Shown here: positions 51,990-64,000 of the stretch, in pieces
Layout: the number at the start of each line of letters is the position of its first letter
How positions within the stretch are numbered: the first letter of the stretch is position 1
NCBI RefSeq assembly: GCF_011386835.1
Contig: NC_088791.1
Location: 127,138,943 to 127,202,942 of the forward strand
Source: Chrysemys picta bellii
Lineage: Eukaryota > Chordata > Testudines > Emydidae
Reading direction: 5' to 3'
Length of the DNA: 64,000 bases
Position numbers and translations under genes: made by a program
Notes under the pieces: generated by a model
Told to the model about the DNA's origin: nothing
The model's database searches: none
Seen by the model: only the letters and a program-made list of their open reading frames with translations

Positions 51990-52895
51990 GACCAGTGTCC
52001 CAGGGGGGCCACACTGAGGTTATTTAGTTAGGGCAAACTGTAAAGAATGGGGCAGACCATCCCCAAAGCTGGTGGATATTTCAATATTCTATCAAGCCAG
52101 CAGAAAACAGCTTCTACAATACCTTACTGGTTGCACAGAAGCCAAACAGTTCCCTTATAGCAACCCAGCCTTGGACTTCCACCCAGACACCTAAGTCAAA
52201 TATGATGAGGATTACTGAAAATCTTATTCATCATGTAAGAAAGTTCTACTAATCCCAAAGGCTCGGACACATTACCTCCCAAGTTAATGAATATTTCAGA
52301 TCTTGCCCAAATAGACGCTTACAGCCGATTCTTATTAACTGAACTTAAATTTATTTAAAAGAAAAGAGTATATTAATTAAAAGATCAGTATACATACAAA
52401 CATAAGTACAGTTCTGAGATTAGTTTCATAGTAGAGATGGTGAGCTTTGGAGTAGCAAAGAGTTTTTAGAATTAGTCCATAGATTCAGTACAATGTTCAT
52501 TTTCAGGGTGATCCAGGTGGGACTGGAGATCTCAGTTTTATGCATAAAGTATCAAGCAGATCTGAGAGAAAAAGGATCATGACCCAAGGGTTTTTTATAC
52601 AATTCCAGGTGTTCTCTTGACAGTTCAGAGTTCTTAGGCGAACAACAGACAATCATTGAGACTCTGAAGGAGACCTATTTCTGAAGCATCACAAGTAATT
52701 AGCTACACAGATTAACATAAAGCAATTGCCTGTTTTCCACCATTTGCAGGTGATTTGCTATATACTTCAAAGAGAAATCAAGACAGTGATATCACTATAT
52801 TTGCAGTTCATTTAAATGTTAAGATTTCCTTTGATCCCTGAATTAACAGAATCCAGTATAGACAGGAAATTTTCAATTACATTAACCTTTAACAA
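51990..52895 (-). mobile_element. LTR-like insertion, class uncertain
   Basis: A block between the L1 halves. No coding domain. Its look (GTGTCCCAGGGGGGCCACAC start, long AT-rich body) suggests a solo LTR on the minus strand, continuing at about 53892-54075 past the MITE. Inference only. Confidence 0.35.
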
Positions 52896-52904
52896 TATAT
52901 ATTA

Positions 52905-53889
52905 CTCCTGGAGGAATTTTTGCATCACAGCGCATGCACAGAATTCATGGCCCCCCACAGATTTCTTTGCTTCCCTGCAAAAAAATGACTTCTGATGAGG
53001 AAGCAAAGGGAAGCCACAAGAGCAGTCACGCATGCCTCCCCGGCAGTGCAGGCAGGTTGGTTTGGGTGCCCGGAGCAGCCGGTAGAGACATAAATCACCG
53101 CTGGGGCAGGAGGGCTGGGCAGTTGTGAGTGTGAGAGAGACACTCTGACCCTCTCGCTCACTATTGCGGCACACTCAGCATGGAGGGGCAGGGCTTTGGG
53201 GTGTTTCTGGGGAGGGAGGCATGGGACAGGTTCTGTCCACTTAGGCAAAACAGAATGTAGCAGCCTGCCTGCTTAGTGAATTGTTCCCATTGTTCTTAGT
53301 GAACCCCCCAGGAGTATAAAACAGGTGTAAAAAATTTTTAAGACTCCTTTGCATTGCCAAAGTGGTGTAAAGGTGCCTTATTGTAAAGGACTGTGAGGCC
53401 TTATAAATGCTTATGGTGCTTTAGTGATTAGAACTGGTTTACATTTTTGGACTGAAAAAATTTCCTATCAAAGTGTGCTCCATCAATTGTTTGCTACTGA
53501 CCTTTCTGGAGATGGTCAGGAGCTAATATAAATTGTGAATTTGATTCCCCAGCCCTCACTTGCTCATCAGTTGCTATGATGTAACACTGAGCATATGGCT
53601 GCATATATTTGTTGATTAATAACTAGAAGTAAAGGGTCGATACTAGCTACATTACTATTAGACAGAGAGGGTATGGGGATTTCCTCCAATGCTCCCCATT
53701 CTCATCCTTCATCCATTGTATTGTAGTTTAAATAAATTACCAAAATAATTGAAACCAGCATGATTATATTGTTATTTTAACAAATAAAATATGCATTATT
53801 TTGCAGAATTTTAAAATATTGTGTGCAGAATTTTTAATTTTTTGGTGCAACATTTTTAATTTTTTTTGGCACAGAATCCCCCCCTGGAG
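52905..53889. mobile_element. TA-flanked element, CTCCTGGRGG ends (copy 2, 985 bp)
   Basis: Ends CTCCTGGAGGAATTTT and AATCCCCCCCTGGAG with TA on both sides. Shares AACAAATAAAATATGCATTA-type text with copy 1, but lacks the G-rich minisatellite. Confidence 0.78.
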
Positions 53890-54114
53890 TAATATATGTA
53901 AACACACAAAAACATTATCTACCAATATGTCCCTAAAGGTTGAATTTGGGTCATTTATCCTGCAGGATGCTTCACCCTTTCTGGCCACGTTTTTCAGCCT
54001 TATGAACCCTTGTAGGTATTCTTCAACCTGGACTTCTCACCCTAGCTGTACCTCTGAGTCTTAGTGGGCATGGCCTAAGATGTTTTTTGGGACACTTCCC
54101 CCTGTGAGTACCTA

Positions 54115-57100
54115 TGGCTAATTTATTTAAATATGTTTCTTGGAACATAAAAAGGAATGTTAACTCTATAAGAAGGAAAAATATGAGTCTCACTTTAATG
54201 AACTGTAAATGGATATAATATTCCTCAAGGAAACCCATCTCATTGAGTCTGAGGTGAAAAAGCTTTAAAAAGACTGGATTGGTAGTGATGCTTTTAGTAA
54301 TTAAGCAGCCAAGGCTGGGGGCAGGAGTGTCAATCCTGTTCAGTAAAACCTGAAAACACACAAATCCTATCAACTGATAAGACACGTAGGGAAGATTCTT
54401 AATTGTTAAAGTTTGCATCGCCGACATTACATACACTCTTGTAAACATCTATGACCCTAACAGAGATGATTCCTCCTTTTTCAATTACTTATTTTCAAAA
54501 TTGATTCCTTCCTAGAAAAATTGATTATAGTGGGGGACTTCAACAAGTGTTAGAACTGCTTTTGGACAGGTCAAGCAGGCCTCAGTGATCCCCATCCTCC
54601 ACTAGGCAGATGATTATTATCCAGATGGAGGAATTGGGTTTAAAGGACATATGGAGGCTGCAGCAACCTACAGGTAGAGACTATACTTTTTTCTCACCTC
54701 CACACTCCACATACTCACAGAATAGTTATTTTTTGGCAACAGGTAGCTTGGTAGCTGTGTCATTAACAATTAAATAAAAGCCATTATGATCTCTGATCAC
54801 ACCCCTGTGATACTGTAGCTCTCATCTCCTAAAAAACTAGGCTACCAGAAGATGGTGGTTAATACTCCTCTTTACTTCTAGATGCAATTGAAAAAGTTTG
54901 TGGGGAAGAAATGACTTAAGGAGCAGGATAATATCCTATTCCTTCCACAAAACGACAGCAGACAGACTGAGCTGATGACTTTAATGGAAAAGCTCAAGGA
55001 GGCAGAACTCAGCTATGCTGATTACCCCTCTTTGGATAAACTCTGAGAAGTAACTAGTCTCAGATATGAAATTAATAAAATAACTTCAGTTCAGGCTGAA
55101 TTTGCATTGTTTAAATTAAAACCAAGCCTGCTGGGAATTGAGCAATTAAAGGTGGGGAAATTATTAGCACATAGACTTAGAATGAATTCATTAAAAACTA
55201 AATTCCCACTCATTTCACTGAAGTCAATGTCAGATACTCACGAATCTAAAAAATTATTAATGAATTCTCCAGATTCTACCAATGCTTGTATTTAGAAGAA
55301 GACCCCTGATGATCAGTTATTTGATGAGCACACCCAAAAATCAGCAATTCCCCCAGCCAACTGAAGAACAAGAAATTTGGCTCAATTCCCCGTTCCATAC
55401 CTCTGAAATTATGGCTACCCTAGGCAACATGAAATCAGGTAAGGCCCTGGCCATAGACTACTTTCCAGATGAATTTTATGCCCAGTTCAAAGCCACCCTG
55501 GCTCCAAAAATGGCTGAATTATACACTGAAGCTTTTGGCAAAAGTACTCTGCCCCCTTCAATGAATAACGCTCTAATCTCAGTCATCCTTAAACCTGACA
55601 CAGATGACCAATATTCTTAATCAATTCTGACATTAAAACATTTTCTAAAATTCTACCTGGATGATTAGAAGAAATAGTGAGGTACATAGCACACCCAGAT
55701 TAGGTGGATTTTATACAAGAGAGACACAGGTTGGGCAACACTTGTCATCTTATCAGTGTGCTAACCCCTTGAAGCTGATGGCTGTTCTGTCACTGGACAT
55801 GGAAAAAGCCTTTGATAGAGTAAATAGGAGGTATTTGTTCCTCATCCTACAAAAATTTGGATTTGATCTCTTTCATTCCTAGATTAGACTTTGTACTCCA
55901 ATTCCAGCTCCCATGTTGTAACAAATAACTACATTTCCCCTCCTTTTAGTCTCCATCGTGTTATTAGACAGGTCTGTCCCTCCTCCTATTTAGTTTGACT
56001 TTAGAGCCATTGGCAATACAAATTAGAGCACACCCAGGGATCTGGAGTATAAAAATAGAGTCCCAGGGGATGAAAATACGTTTATATGATGATGATTTAT
56101 AAACTGTTGAATTGTCTGGGAAAATCTCAGGATACGAAGTTAACAAGCACAAGTCATAGGCTCTCAGTACCTCTTGGGAGGTGCATAATGTTGCCCTTTT
56201 AGATAATACTTTTCTCTGGCAGCAGCCAAAAATCAGGTTCTTGGGAGTCTTCTTTCCTATGAACATGAAATAAATAGTCAAAATTAATTTCAGTCTAATC
56301 ACATACATAGCTTTGGATTTACATAGATGGCAAGCCTTCCTCTATCACTTTGGGGTAGAGTTAAAAATATTAAAGATGAATGTCCTCCCAAGACTTCTAT
56401 TTGATCTAAGCTCCTTGCCAGTTTATATTCCCCCTTCTGTTCTTTTTCAGAATTAATAACATTTTTAAGACTATTGTGGGGTATAGGGAACAAAAGCCAA
56501 ATTATCCTTTGAAAAATGCAGCTACCTGTCAATCAGGAGACTTTGGTCTTCCCAACCTTAGGCGTTGCCGTGTATCCTTAATCTTGAGCCAAGTGACACA
56601 ATGGCTGACCTGCGCTCTCCCCGAGCTTTCCATACAACACCCAGGCTTCTCCAGCCTGGCTGTATACAGAGGAGGAAACCCATCACTACAATGATCCCTA
56701 AACTTGGACTTCTGCTGTGTCCTTAGGGAGAAGATAGTCACAATTTTGACCATTAGGAAAGCCTGGTATCTGGTTGCTTCTAAGTTTAAATGTCATCCCT
56801 TATCACATTTAGATTCAGATAACTCCAAAATTTTAATTGCCTATAAATCCGTCCTGTAGCCTGACTGGATTCAAAAAGGGATGAACGTAAGCCACCTATC
56901 TGAAAGCAATTACTTTATGTTTTTTCCTCGCCTTAGGGGGAAATTAAGGAACCTCAATACCTTTAATTTAACTATGCCCTGCAACACCAGTTTGGGCCAG
57001 ATGCCTCTGCAGCCTAAGACACCCCTGGCTGCTGGAGCTTTCTGAAAAGGTTATATTTCCTGCCTATCAGGCAAATTGGCAATCAGCAGTGACTGGGAAC

Positions 57101-57650
57101 ATGAGCTGTGAATTTCCATTACCAACATTCCGTGGAATCAGATTTGTTCCAATATACACCATTTCTGACTAGAATTGAGGTTAAGATTGATCTAGCAGAA
57201 AATCCTTTGGAGGATGCACTGGACTCCGTCTAGACTTTTCAGGTCTGGAGCAGTCACATCTGACAAATGCTGGTGCTGCAAGGCTGCAGGCACTAACTTG
57301 TACCACATGCTGTGGGACTGCCTTTTGATCTATTTTTTTCTGGACAGAGATAAATATTTGAGCCAATTTCTTTCTCTCCATCAAGGTGAATTTCAGGCTG
57401 GCCAGGCCATGCTAGGCCTAACCAATTTGTCTTGGAAATGGAAATCCTCTGAATTTTTGGTTGGGTAGAGCTCTGATCGTAGCCAAACATCTAATTCTAC
57501 AACAGGGGAAGTTCCAAATACACCCAGCTCCCAAGACCTGTACTCTGATTTGGTGAGCTTGGTAGCAATGGAACAAATAACAATTTGCACTCAAAACAAC
57601 CAAGATAAGTGTATGGTTATATGGTCATCATTTTTGGAAGAATTAGAATA
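54115..57650 (+). pseudogene. L1 LINE ORF2 remnant
   Basis: Endonuclease traces (DIIFLKETHLIESEVKKL near 54210, VGDFNK near 54535), reverse transcriptase (LSLDMEKAFDRVNRRYLF near 55790, SLTLEPLAIQIR near 55990, LYDDDL in place of the YADD box near 56080) and the C-terminal cysteine motif CWCCKAAGTNLYHMLWDC near 57260. Full of stops and frameshifts. In RIBC2 intron 4; likely one L1 with the ORF1 at 50335. Confidence 0.8.
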
Positions 57651-58459
57651 ATCAATTAAATTCCCTCTGGGGTAATCTTTTTTTGTGGTGCCCTTCCAAA
57701 ACCCTAGACCTCTCCCATTTTCTCAACTCATCTCTTCCTTCTCTATCCTATTATTCCTTTCTTAGCCTCTTATGTAGCTGTCTGGCTTTCCTTTGGTCCT
57801 CTTTTCACTGTCAACACTCTTCTTTCTCTTTATTTCTCTGCTGCCATCTTTCTTCCCCCTAAAAGGGAATAATTATGATGATTAGTTTATGATCTTACTT
57901 TAAAAGAGCCCCAAACTGGGACTGAATTAAAAAAATGACTATTATTAAATAATTGTACAGGCAAATCTCTTTAACCAATTAATAATGGTCTTTGTTTCAT
58001 TATTCTTTGCCCTTAATTAAGAAGTTTGGTCTCACCTACATTGCTGTATAATCTGATAATGGCTCTCTACTCCAGGTTAGGTAGCTAATAAAGATAAGAG
58101 AAACTTTTGTTAAAATAAACAGAATAGTCTGTATAGATATAGATATCTCCTCTGTCAAGATTCTCACTCCTAGATCTTAGCTTGTTATCATGAGGCACTT
58201 GGAACTTCCCAAACTCTTGAAGAGTTTTGGTCCCTCAGGCAGCAGTAGTGGGGTAGAGCACTGCTCAACTTAACCATTATCCTTGGTACTTTCCAGTCGG
58301 TTCCTTCTTGATTTCAGTCAACAAAGAAACTCCACGCAGGAGCTGCATCTCTCCAGTTTCAGCTCCTACCATTGTCAGTGGCATGCTCATAGCGCATCAG
58401 ATATCCTTTCTGCATCCAGGTCTTTCAGGCAGGTCCACATGTCTTTTACCTTAGTTTTG
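57651..58459. other. RIBC2 intron 4 segment, no gene seen
   Basis: Pyrimidine-rich at 57680-57860; nothing recognised. Confidence 0.45.
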
Positions 58460-58840
58460 TGAGATCATTTGCCTCAGGCTCTTTGGTCAGTGCTCAGCTG
58501 CAGCACTTTGGCTCCTACGCTCCTTTGTGGTACTTCACCACTTACCTTGGCACTTTGTTGCCTCTGTCTGCAACACTTTCATGTCTGCTCAGTGCCAGTT
58601 TGCGGGTGCTTGATGCTTGCCTCGCACTTTGGTGCCAATGTTTGTTGGCACTTGGTGCCTGTTTTAGTGTTCCAGAACCTTTGTTTGTGGCACTTCAGTA
58701 CTTGTGTTTTGCATGTTTCTGGAACATGCCTTGGCACTTTTGGTGTTAGTTTTTATACATTCTTCAATGCCTGCTTCAGTGCCTCTGTGCGGTGCTTCAG
58801 CAATTCACTTTGGTACCCTGATATACCATCTTTTCAACTC
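58460..58840. repeat. Degenerate repeats of CACTTTGGTGCC type
   Basis: CACTTTGG, CACTTGGTGCC, CACTTTTGG, CACTTCAGTAC and similar words recur every 20-60 bp. A 167-codon frame crosses it (58469-58972) but is Cys/Leu/Phe-rich and looks accidental. Confidence 0.5.
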
Positions 58841-59089
58841 AACCACACTGCTTTTCTTTCTTGTTTTGCGCTATGTTCTCGTTGCAGAACATCAGTCTCT
58901 TGTGGACCTAAGGAAGAAGGAAATCACGCAGTGGCTTCTAACCATGTCCTCCCAGCAAGGCTAGGTCAGTGATGGACAATCAATCCATTGCATTATCTGC
59001 TTTGGAGTTAACTGTAAAGTTAAGGACCATATGTCACCCTGGGATCTAAGAAAGAGTGGAGAATGCTTCTATCGGCTTGTCAAGATGCA

Positions 59090-59325
59090 GAGTTACACCA
59101 GTTTATCTAATGGTATTATTTTAAACTGATTTAGTTAAAAGGTGCAAAGTGCTATGTGGACATGCTAATTTTGGTTAAGCCAGATTTTGGTTTAGTGTGT
59201 TTAGTACAAACACATTTTAGCTAAACCAAAATAAATCACTCATAGACCAAAATAAAATGTCCACATAGGGGTTTGCAATGGTTTAACTAAACTGGTGCAA
59301 GTTGGTATGTAGACAAGGCCTAAGT
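59090..59325. mobile_element. MITE-like fragment with one Harbinger-like end
   Basis: Internal inverted text (TTTTGGTTTAGTGTGTTTAG / CTAAACCAAAATAAA) and a right end TTGGTATGTAGACAAGGCCT like the autonomous Harbinger ends. The left end is unclear. Confidence 0.5.
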
Positions 59326-59739
59326 CCTGCTCAAGGCACTCCAAGGAGACTCCTGTAACATTTGCCTAAGGCTGGCCCAGAGGGCTTAAAATGAGCCTTG
59401 ATGCTTAAAGTCAGGAGTACTGAGCTTTGACTTATTGGCTGACGCATATCCTCTGCAGAAGCCAAGCCAGGTGGTGTTGAGAGGGAACCAGTAGCTCTCC
59501 AGATAGCTGTTATTAAAGCCACTGACTCCAAGCAAGGCTTGTGATTTTCCCCACCTGTATTTGTGACAGAGATGCAAACAGTAATTCTGGATTCTGGTAT
59601 ATCCTCAGCAATCTATCCAAGTCACTCTAGGTCATTTGCGAGACTGTCACAAGGCCTTCAGTAACATCGCCAATGCATTCCTTTTAGCCCTTTGTTGGGA
59701 GCAGTTAGAGTTCTCAACAAATTCATAATGCTTTTTAAA

Positions 59740-61030
59740 CCAAGGCAGCACCCTCAGTGCAATAAGGTCTGGTACTAAGCACTTCTTAATTTGTTTGAAT
59801 AAGAACTTGTATTTCTTGACGATTTCGGGGTGATTTCTTGATTGCCTTCATTTCTGTCCAATTCACCTTGAGCTTCTCAAGCCAAGGTCTGCCAAATAAT
59901 GATGGATACTTTCTTTCAATCACATATAAGGGTAAAATGACTGATTGTCTATCTAATTGAACTTCCACCTGACGTACCCCTTTTGGGACTAACTTTTCGC
60001 CGATATAGGTCTTCAGAACCTTGGAGGTTTCTTCCAGAGGAACTTGTGACAATGTCTGGTGAAAGGTAGATGCAGAAATCAGTGAGATGGCAGCTCCAGT
60101 ATCAAACTCCATTCTTGTAGGAACTTCTTCAATCAAGAGTGTGATCCAGATGTCATATCTAACTCCAGCGTGCAATAACCCGTGTAGTGCTGGTTCTTGA
60201 TCAGTGTCATTATAGCTCGTACCATTTTCCATATTATGAATTCCCAGCTTCCATCCTTTTTTAGGTTCATCCTTCATAGGTTTCTTCTTGGATGTACAGT
60301 TACCCTTTGTTGCTGAACTGTGTGGCAGGTCACAGTAATGTGTCCTTTCTTCTGGCATTTTCTGCAAATAACCTGGCATGCCCAGCAATCCTTTTCAGCA
60401 TGAGTAGTTTGTGCACCGTGGGTACATGGAAAATCCTTACGTTCCCATGATCCTCTGTCTTGCCGACGTAGGAGGTAACTTTCCAGTTCACACTAAATTC
60501 CAAATAATTCTTCCCTAAGGTTTCCATGGCAACTGCTACTTCAACAGCCTTCTTGAATGTAAGTGCTAATACAGTCGGTACATCTCCTGGACCTGGTCAT
60601 TGCATAATCCAAAGACTAATTGGTCACGCAGGGCATCACTTAATATTTGTCCAAACTGACAATGCTCTGACAACTTCCTTAGAGCAATAGTAATCTGTGC
60701 TACCAACTCTCCACTGCTCTGATTTCGCTGATGAAATCGGTATTGTTCTGCTATCATCGATGGGATAGGAGAAAAATATTTGTGCATTGCTGCTGTAATT
60801 GCAGTGTACGTGGCAGTTCTGGGAACAGTTGGAGACAATAGGTTATGCAGCAGGCCATATGCCTTTGGACCCATTATTGTCATTAAGGTTGAAACTCTTT
60901 GTCTGTCAGGAATGGTGCTGTAGGTTACAAATTACTCAAAACATCGAGGTACACCACCCATGAGTCACGGCTGTCATCAAATTCATCAACATTGCTCACA
61001 AAAGGTGCCATTTCACTGCTGTCATTTTGA
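59740..61030 (-). pseudogene. Ty3/gypsy gag-protease remnant
   Basis: Minus strand, gag first: 60566-60883 has capsid-like ALRKLSEHCQFGQILSDALR and DQLVFGLCNDQVQEMY. Zinc-knuckle text near 60330-60527 is frameshifted. 59786-60388 holds a retropepsin with the catalytic FDTGAAISLIS and YPSLFGRPWLEKLKVNW. No reverse transcriptase is left in the window. Described only as a broken genomic copy. Confidence 0.8.
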
Positions 61031-61531
61031 ATTTTATGCCTCCTGGAAGTCTCTTCCACAGGGAAATCCCCCCCCCCTTTTTTTTTTTTAACTGTGCACT
61101 ATCCTCACTGGATCACCCTCTGTTGGCTGTGTGCTTATACTGCAAAATGCAGAATTCTTCCTTTTGGCAGCACTGGGATCCCTCTGCTGGCTATAGACTC
61201 TCAGTGCAGGCTCAGCCGTTTCTCTCTCTACCAGCTTGCACACTGGTCAACAAAGATAGCTGCTTCCCCATCTCTGCTCTAAACAGTTCCAGCTGGAATT
61301 GCAGTACTTTTATCTTGGGTTGTATGTTTATTTGCCTAATTCCTCCTCTCTAGCTGGCTGGTTCACATTGTCCCAGAAGCAAAAACAGCAAGCTGTCACC
61401 CTGTGCCTCGAAGTGAATTTTGTCCCCTTTTTCAAAGTCTTATTCTTTGCTTACTTTTTCTTGTTGTTGTTGTTCTATTCAGGCAATGGAAGCACTGGAC
61501 ACTTGTTGGGATAGAAGGTCCTTGCTGCCAA

Positions 61532-61998
61532 TGTTGTATTTTTGGACCCAGCAAAGAAGGAGTTAGATACAGACATAGAGGGAGCTGATGGGCACACAGC
61601 TGTCAAGCTGTGCTCCCTTTATTGTTCTAGCTGCAAAAGTGAAACTCAGGCTACATCTACACTACGGGGGGGGTCGATTTAAGATACGCAAATTCAGCTA
61701 CGCGAATAGCGTAGCTGAATTCGACGTATTGCAGCCGACTTACCCCGTTGTAGGGACGGTGGCAAAATCGACCTCTGCGGCTTCCCGTCGACGGCGCTTA
61801 CTCCCACCTCCGCTGGTGGAGTAAGAGCGTCGATTCGGGGATCGATTGTCGCGTCCCGATGGGACGCGATAAATCGATCCCCGAGAGGTCGATTTCTACC
61901 CGCCGATTCAGGCGGGTAGTGTAGACCCAGCCTAACAATAACATGCTTTGCAGTGGGAGGGGAGAGTGCTCAAATATTTAAAGGGACAGGACATCACA
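61532..61998 (-). mobile_element. Probable gypsy LTR, split by a MITE
   Basis: Minus strand starts TGTGATGTCCTGTCCC and would end ATACAACA, just upstream of the gag remnant and a possible primer site TTGGCAGCAAGGACC. A MITE (61649-61932) lies inside. TATA-like TTTAAATATTTGA near the start. Inferred from position and the TG...CA ends. Confidence 0.45.
61649..61932. mobile_element. Harbinger-type MITE, copy 2 (284 bp)
   Basis: Ends GGCTACATCTACACTAC and GTAGTGTAGACCCAGCC. Interior palindromes TTCAGCTACGCGAATAGCGT and GACGCGATAAATCGATCCC match 36844-37138. It shares the TCTACACTA end with the long Harbingers in this window. Confidence 0.82.
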
Positions 61999-62500
61999 GA
62001 TGATACGTAGGCTCCATCCAAATTATCCTTTCTATAAATTATTATTTATTTTGGGATAACTCCAGAACTAAAAGTGCTCACTAAAGTAAGGCTATTATTT
62101 ATTTAGCTAAAAAGAACAGATGCCCCTCAGGTACACAAATCATATTTTAGATAATTGTTCATAAAGGTCATTAGGTTGAAAAGTTTTTTGTTTTTCTGTT
62201 TTCTTGGAAATGTATAATCCTTTATTCCTGGAATCAAAAGCTACTGACTTATGGGGAAATTCTTCAAGGGAGTAGATTTTGGGCCAAATCCTGGTCACAA
62301 TGAAGCCTGTGGCAAAACTTCCATTGCCATTGACTTGAGTGGGTCTAGGAGTTAGCCCTTAATTCTTGCACATAGAGATGGCAGAGCTAGTGGCTGATGT
62401 GTCTAAAGTTCAGCTCTGCTGACATTTTGAATTTGATTTGCTTGATTTATTTTAATCTCTCTAAAAGTGGAAGTTCCTTTCTTGAGCTAAAATAGAGTAT
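61999..62500. other. Intron sequence with one ancient-repeat motif
   Basis: TTTGGGCCAAATCCTGGTCA and CCATTGACTTGAGTGGG near 62280-62345 resemble an old amniote repeat seen elsewhere in the window; otherwise nothing. Confidence 0.4.
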
Positions 62501-63078
62501 AGTGTCTTATCCGGATGTGGCAAAATTGCTGCACCGTGATGTCCCCTCCTGGCTGGCTGTGGCACTACAGCAACTTTTGCCTCAATTTCCCCCACCTTTC
62601 AGAGCCACAGTGTCCTTTATCAAAATCCAACAAAAATATATATATATAACCAACTCAGCAGGCAATCACCTTGGTGAAGGAATGCCTCTGCTGCTGCTTC
62701 TCCCTGGTTCAGTCAGTCTCCTGATCCAAGGCACACTCCTCCCGTTACTCAGGGTTTCCCACAGGCTCCAGTTCATCAGGGTCTCCATCTTACTCAGGCT
62801 TCCAGTTCATCCCTGGAGAAGAGTATCTGCTCTTTCTCAATCTGAGCCTTCTTTGCAGGCTGCTTCCCAGAGAGAGGGCACTTCCTATCTTTTCTCTTCT
62901 GGTTCTTCCCCAGCAGGGCTCACTCAGCTCTTTATCGAGCCAAAACTCTTCTCTACCCCAGTTGGGCTTTATTTCCAATTAGTCCTGGCTCACCCTCCAG
63001 GTGCACCCAGGCTGGTTAATTGGTCTGAGGCCTATATTAATCCTTTTACAACCTGTGTGGGATAATCACCCCATCACA
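62501..63078 (-). mobile_element. Probable solo LTR
   Basis: Minus strand begins TGTGATGGGGTGATTATCCC and ends near GCCACATCCGGATAAGACA. AATAAAGCCC and a CT-rich body fit an LTR. No clear target duplication. A 187-codon plus-strand frame across it looks accidental. Confidence 0.5.
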
Positions 63079-64000
63079 AAGGAGTTTACATTTTTAGATT
63101 AAAAATATGTTTTTACAGGATCTAAGTTAAAATGATAATTTTGTTAAATAGTTTTATAATTCTAATTCTAAAATAAGAGCGAGTCAGATACTTTTTTATT
63201 ACTTCATTAACAAATATCCTGTGTGATATTTCTTATTGTATACTTTGCACAGTACACGTAAACTATTTGTTGTTAATATTCTGGGAAAGAAAAATTAATC
63301 AAGTAAGTAAAAGCTATATATTTTATGAAAACAGAATGAGCACATTCTCCTGTTATTTCACGTTTGGTGCTTTCCTTTTCAAATATTTCTTCTGCATTGA
63401 GCTATACAGGCTTTAATGTCCGTGATCATTTGAGGTTTTTTGCTGTTTGAGGTAATAACGATCCTATATATACTTCAAGGCCTATCGCTAAACTGTTTCT
63501 GTTCAGTCTCAGACTTTATTAGCCCAGGATGTGGTAATTATTGAATTAACAGGAAGCTCTCTCAAGTTACTATATTGCCCTTTCTTCTTTTCGCCTTTGT
63601 CCTCTGAGAGAACTGTCTAGAACAAAGTCCGACTCAGCTTCGAACGCTGTCCACTATGTCACTCCATTTAACTTTAGTCTTCCTGCTATCTCCCTCCCAT
63701 AAAAAAAATCTTATCCTACTTTCTTCCCCAATTAAGAGCAGCTCCTTTAAAATTAAGTCATATTTAATGTCTGAAGTTATGTGGGCTGATATGGTAGTGA
63801 GGAAACAAAATTTTGAGAGTAGCATGTTTGTAGTCATCATGTGGCTAAGGAGTTTTGAGGAGCGACAGTGATAGGAGTGTGATAGTAGCCAGAGTTGAGT
63901 GATTTGGGTAGGACATATATAATTTGAATATATTTGTAGTATTAGCATGTGTTCATGTACTTGAAGACTGTATTGTAATGTATTCACACCGGGGAGCATA
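63079..64000. other. Right edge, no gene recognised
   Basis: A 121-codon minus-strand frame at 63634-63999 is open at the edge, but I recognise no family. No RIBC2 exon 5 is seen. Confidence 0.4.

Noticed and set aside
58469..58972. 167-codon Cys/Phe/Leu-rich ORF
   Set aside because: Tracks a degenerate DNA repeat; no start context or conserved domain.
62502..63065. 187-codon plus-strand ORF
   Set aside because: Lies antisense across a probable solo LTR; Ser/Leu/Pro-rich with no family resemblance.

Overview
The window is vertebrate nuclear DNA, most likely from a turtle. It holds intron-containing genes with GT-AG splice sites and a CpG-rich promoter. Its repeats point the same way: CR1 LINEs, a tRNA-derived SINE of the turtle polIII/Cry type with a CR1-like tail, MIR cores, Penelope-like elements, many hAT and TA-flanked MITEs, and several long Harbinger transposons. 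The species is inferred from these repeats, not read directly.

Two host genes lie head to head. On the minus strand is SMC1B, the meiosis-specific SMC1 of cohesin: its first 13 coding exons run from the ATG at 38856 down to 488 and splice in frame to 732 residues (ATPase head N-half, first coiled coil, hinge, start of the second coil); the rest lies off the left edge. On the plus strand is RIBC2, a RIB43A-type protein of ciliary doublet microtubules: four coding exons (39310-49572) splice in frame to 221 residues, and the remainder lies off the right edge. The ATGs are 453 bp apart across a GC-rich shared promoter with a TCTCGCGAGA palindrome, an E2F-type site, a GC box and an RFX X-box next to RIBC2. 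The same neighbouring pair is known in human 22q13.

The introns are filled with mobile DNA. Three long PIF/Harbinger elements sit in SMC1B introns 9, 8 and 7 (6370-11152, 12991-17844, 20893-24731), in the same orientation, each with its own 3-bp target duplication (CAG, TCA, TTA). The middle one looks fully coding: a spliced Myb/SANT-like protein (350 residues) on the plus strand and a 427-residue DDE transposase on the minus strand. All three also carry a third, ~96-98-residue ORF on the minus strand inside the Myb-gene intron. It is open in every copy, has a conserved start context, and changes mostly at synonymous or conservative positions. This is the best candidate for something undescribed.

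Other features: two Penelope-like 3' ends with a GIY-YIG domain (one with an inverted 5' arm and a 15-bp target duplication), a CR1 in SMC1B intron 2, a broken L1 split by nested insertions in RIBC2 intron 4, Ty3/gypsy gag-protease remnants near the right end, a Harbinger-type MITE family with the same terminal motif as the long elements, and several hAT MITEs with exact 8-bp target duplications.
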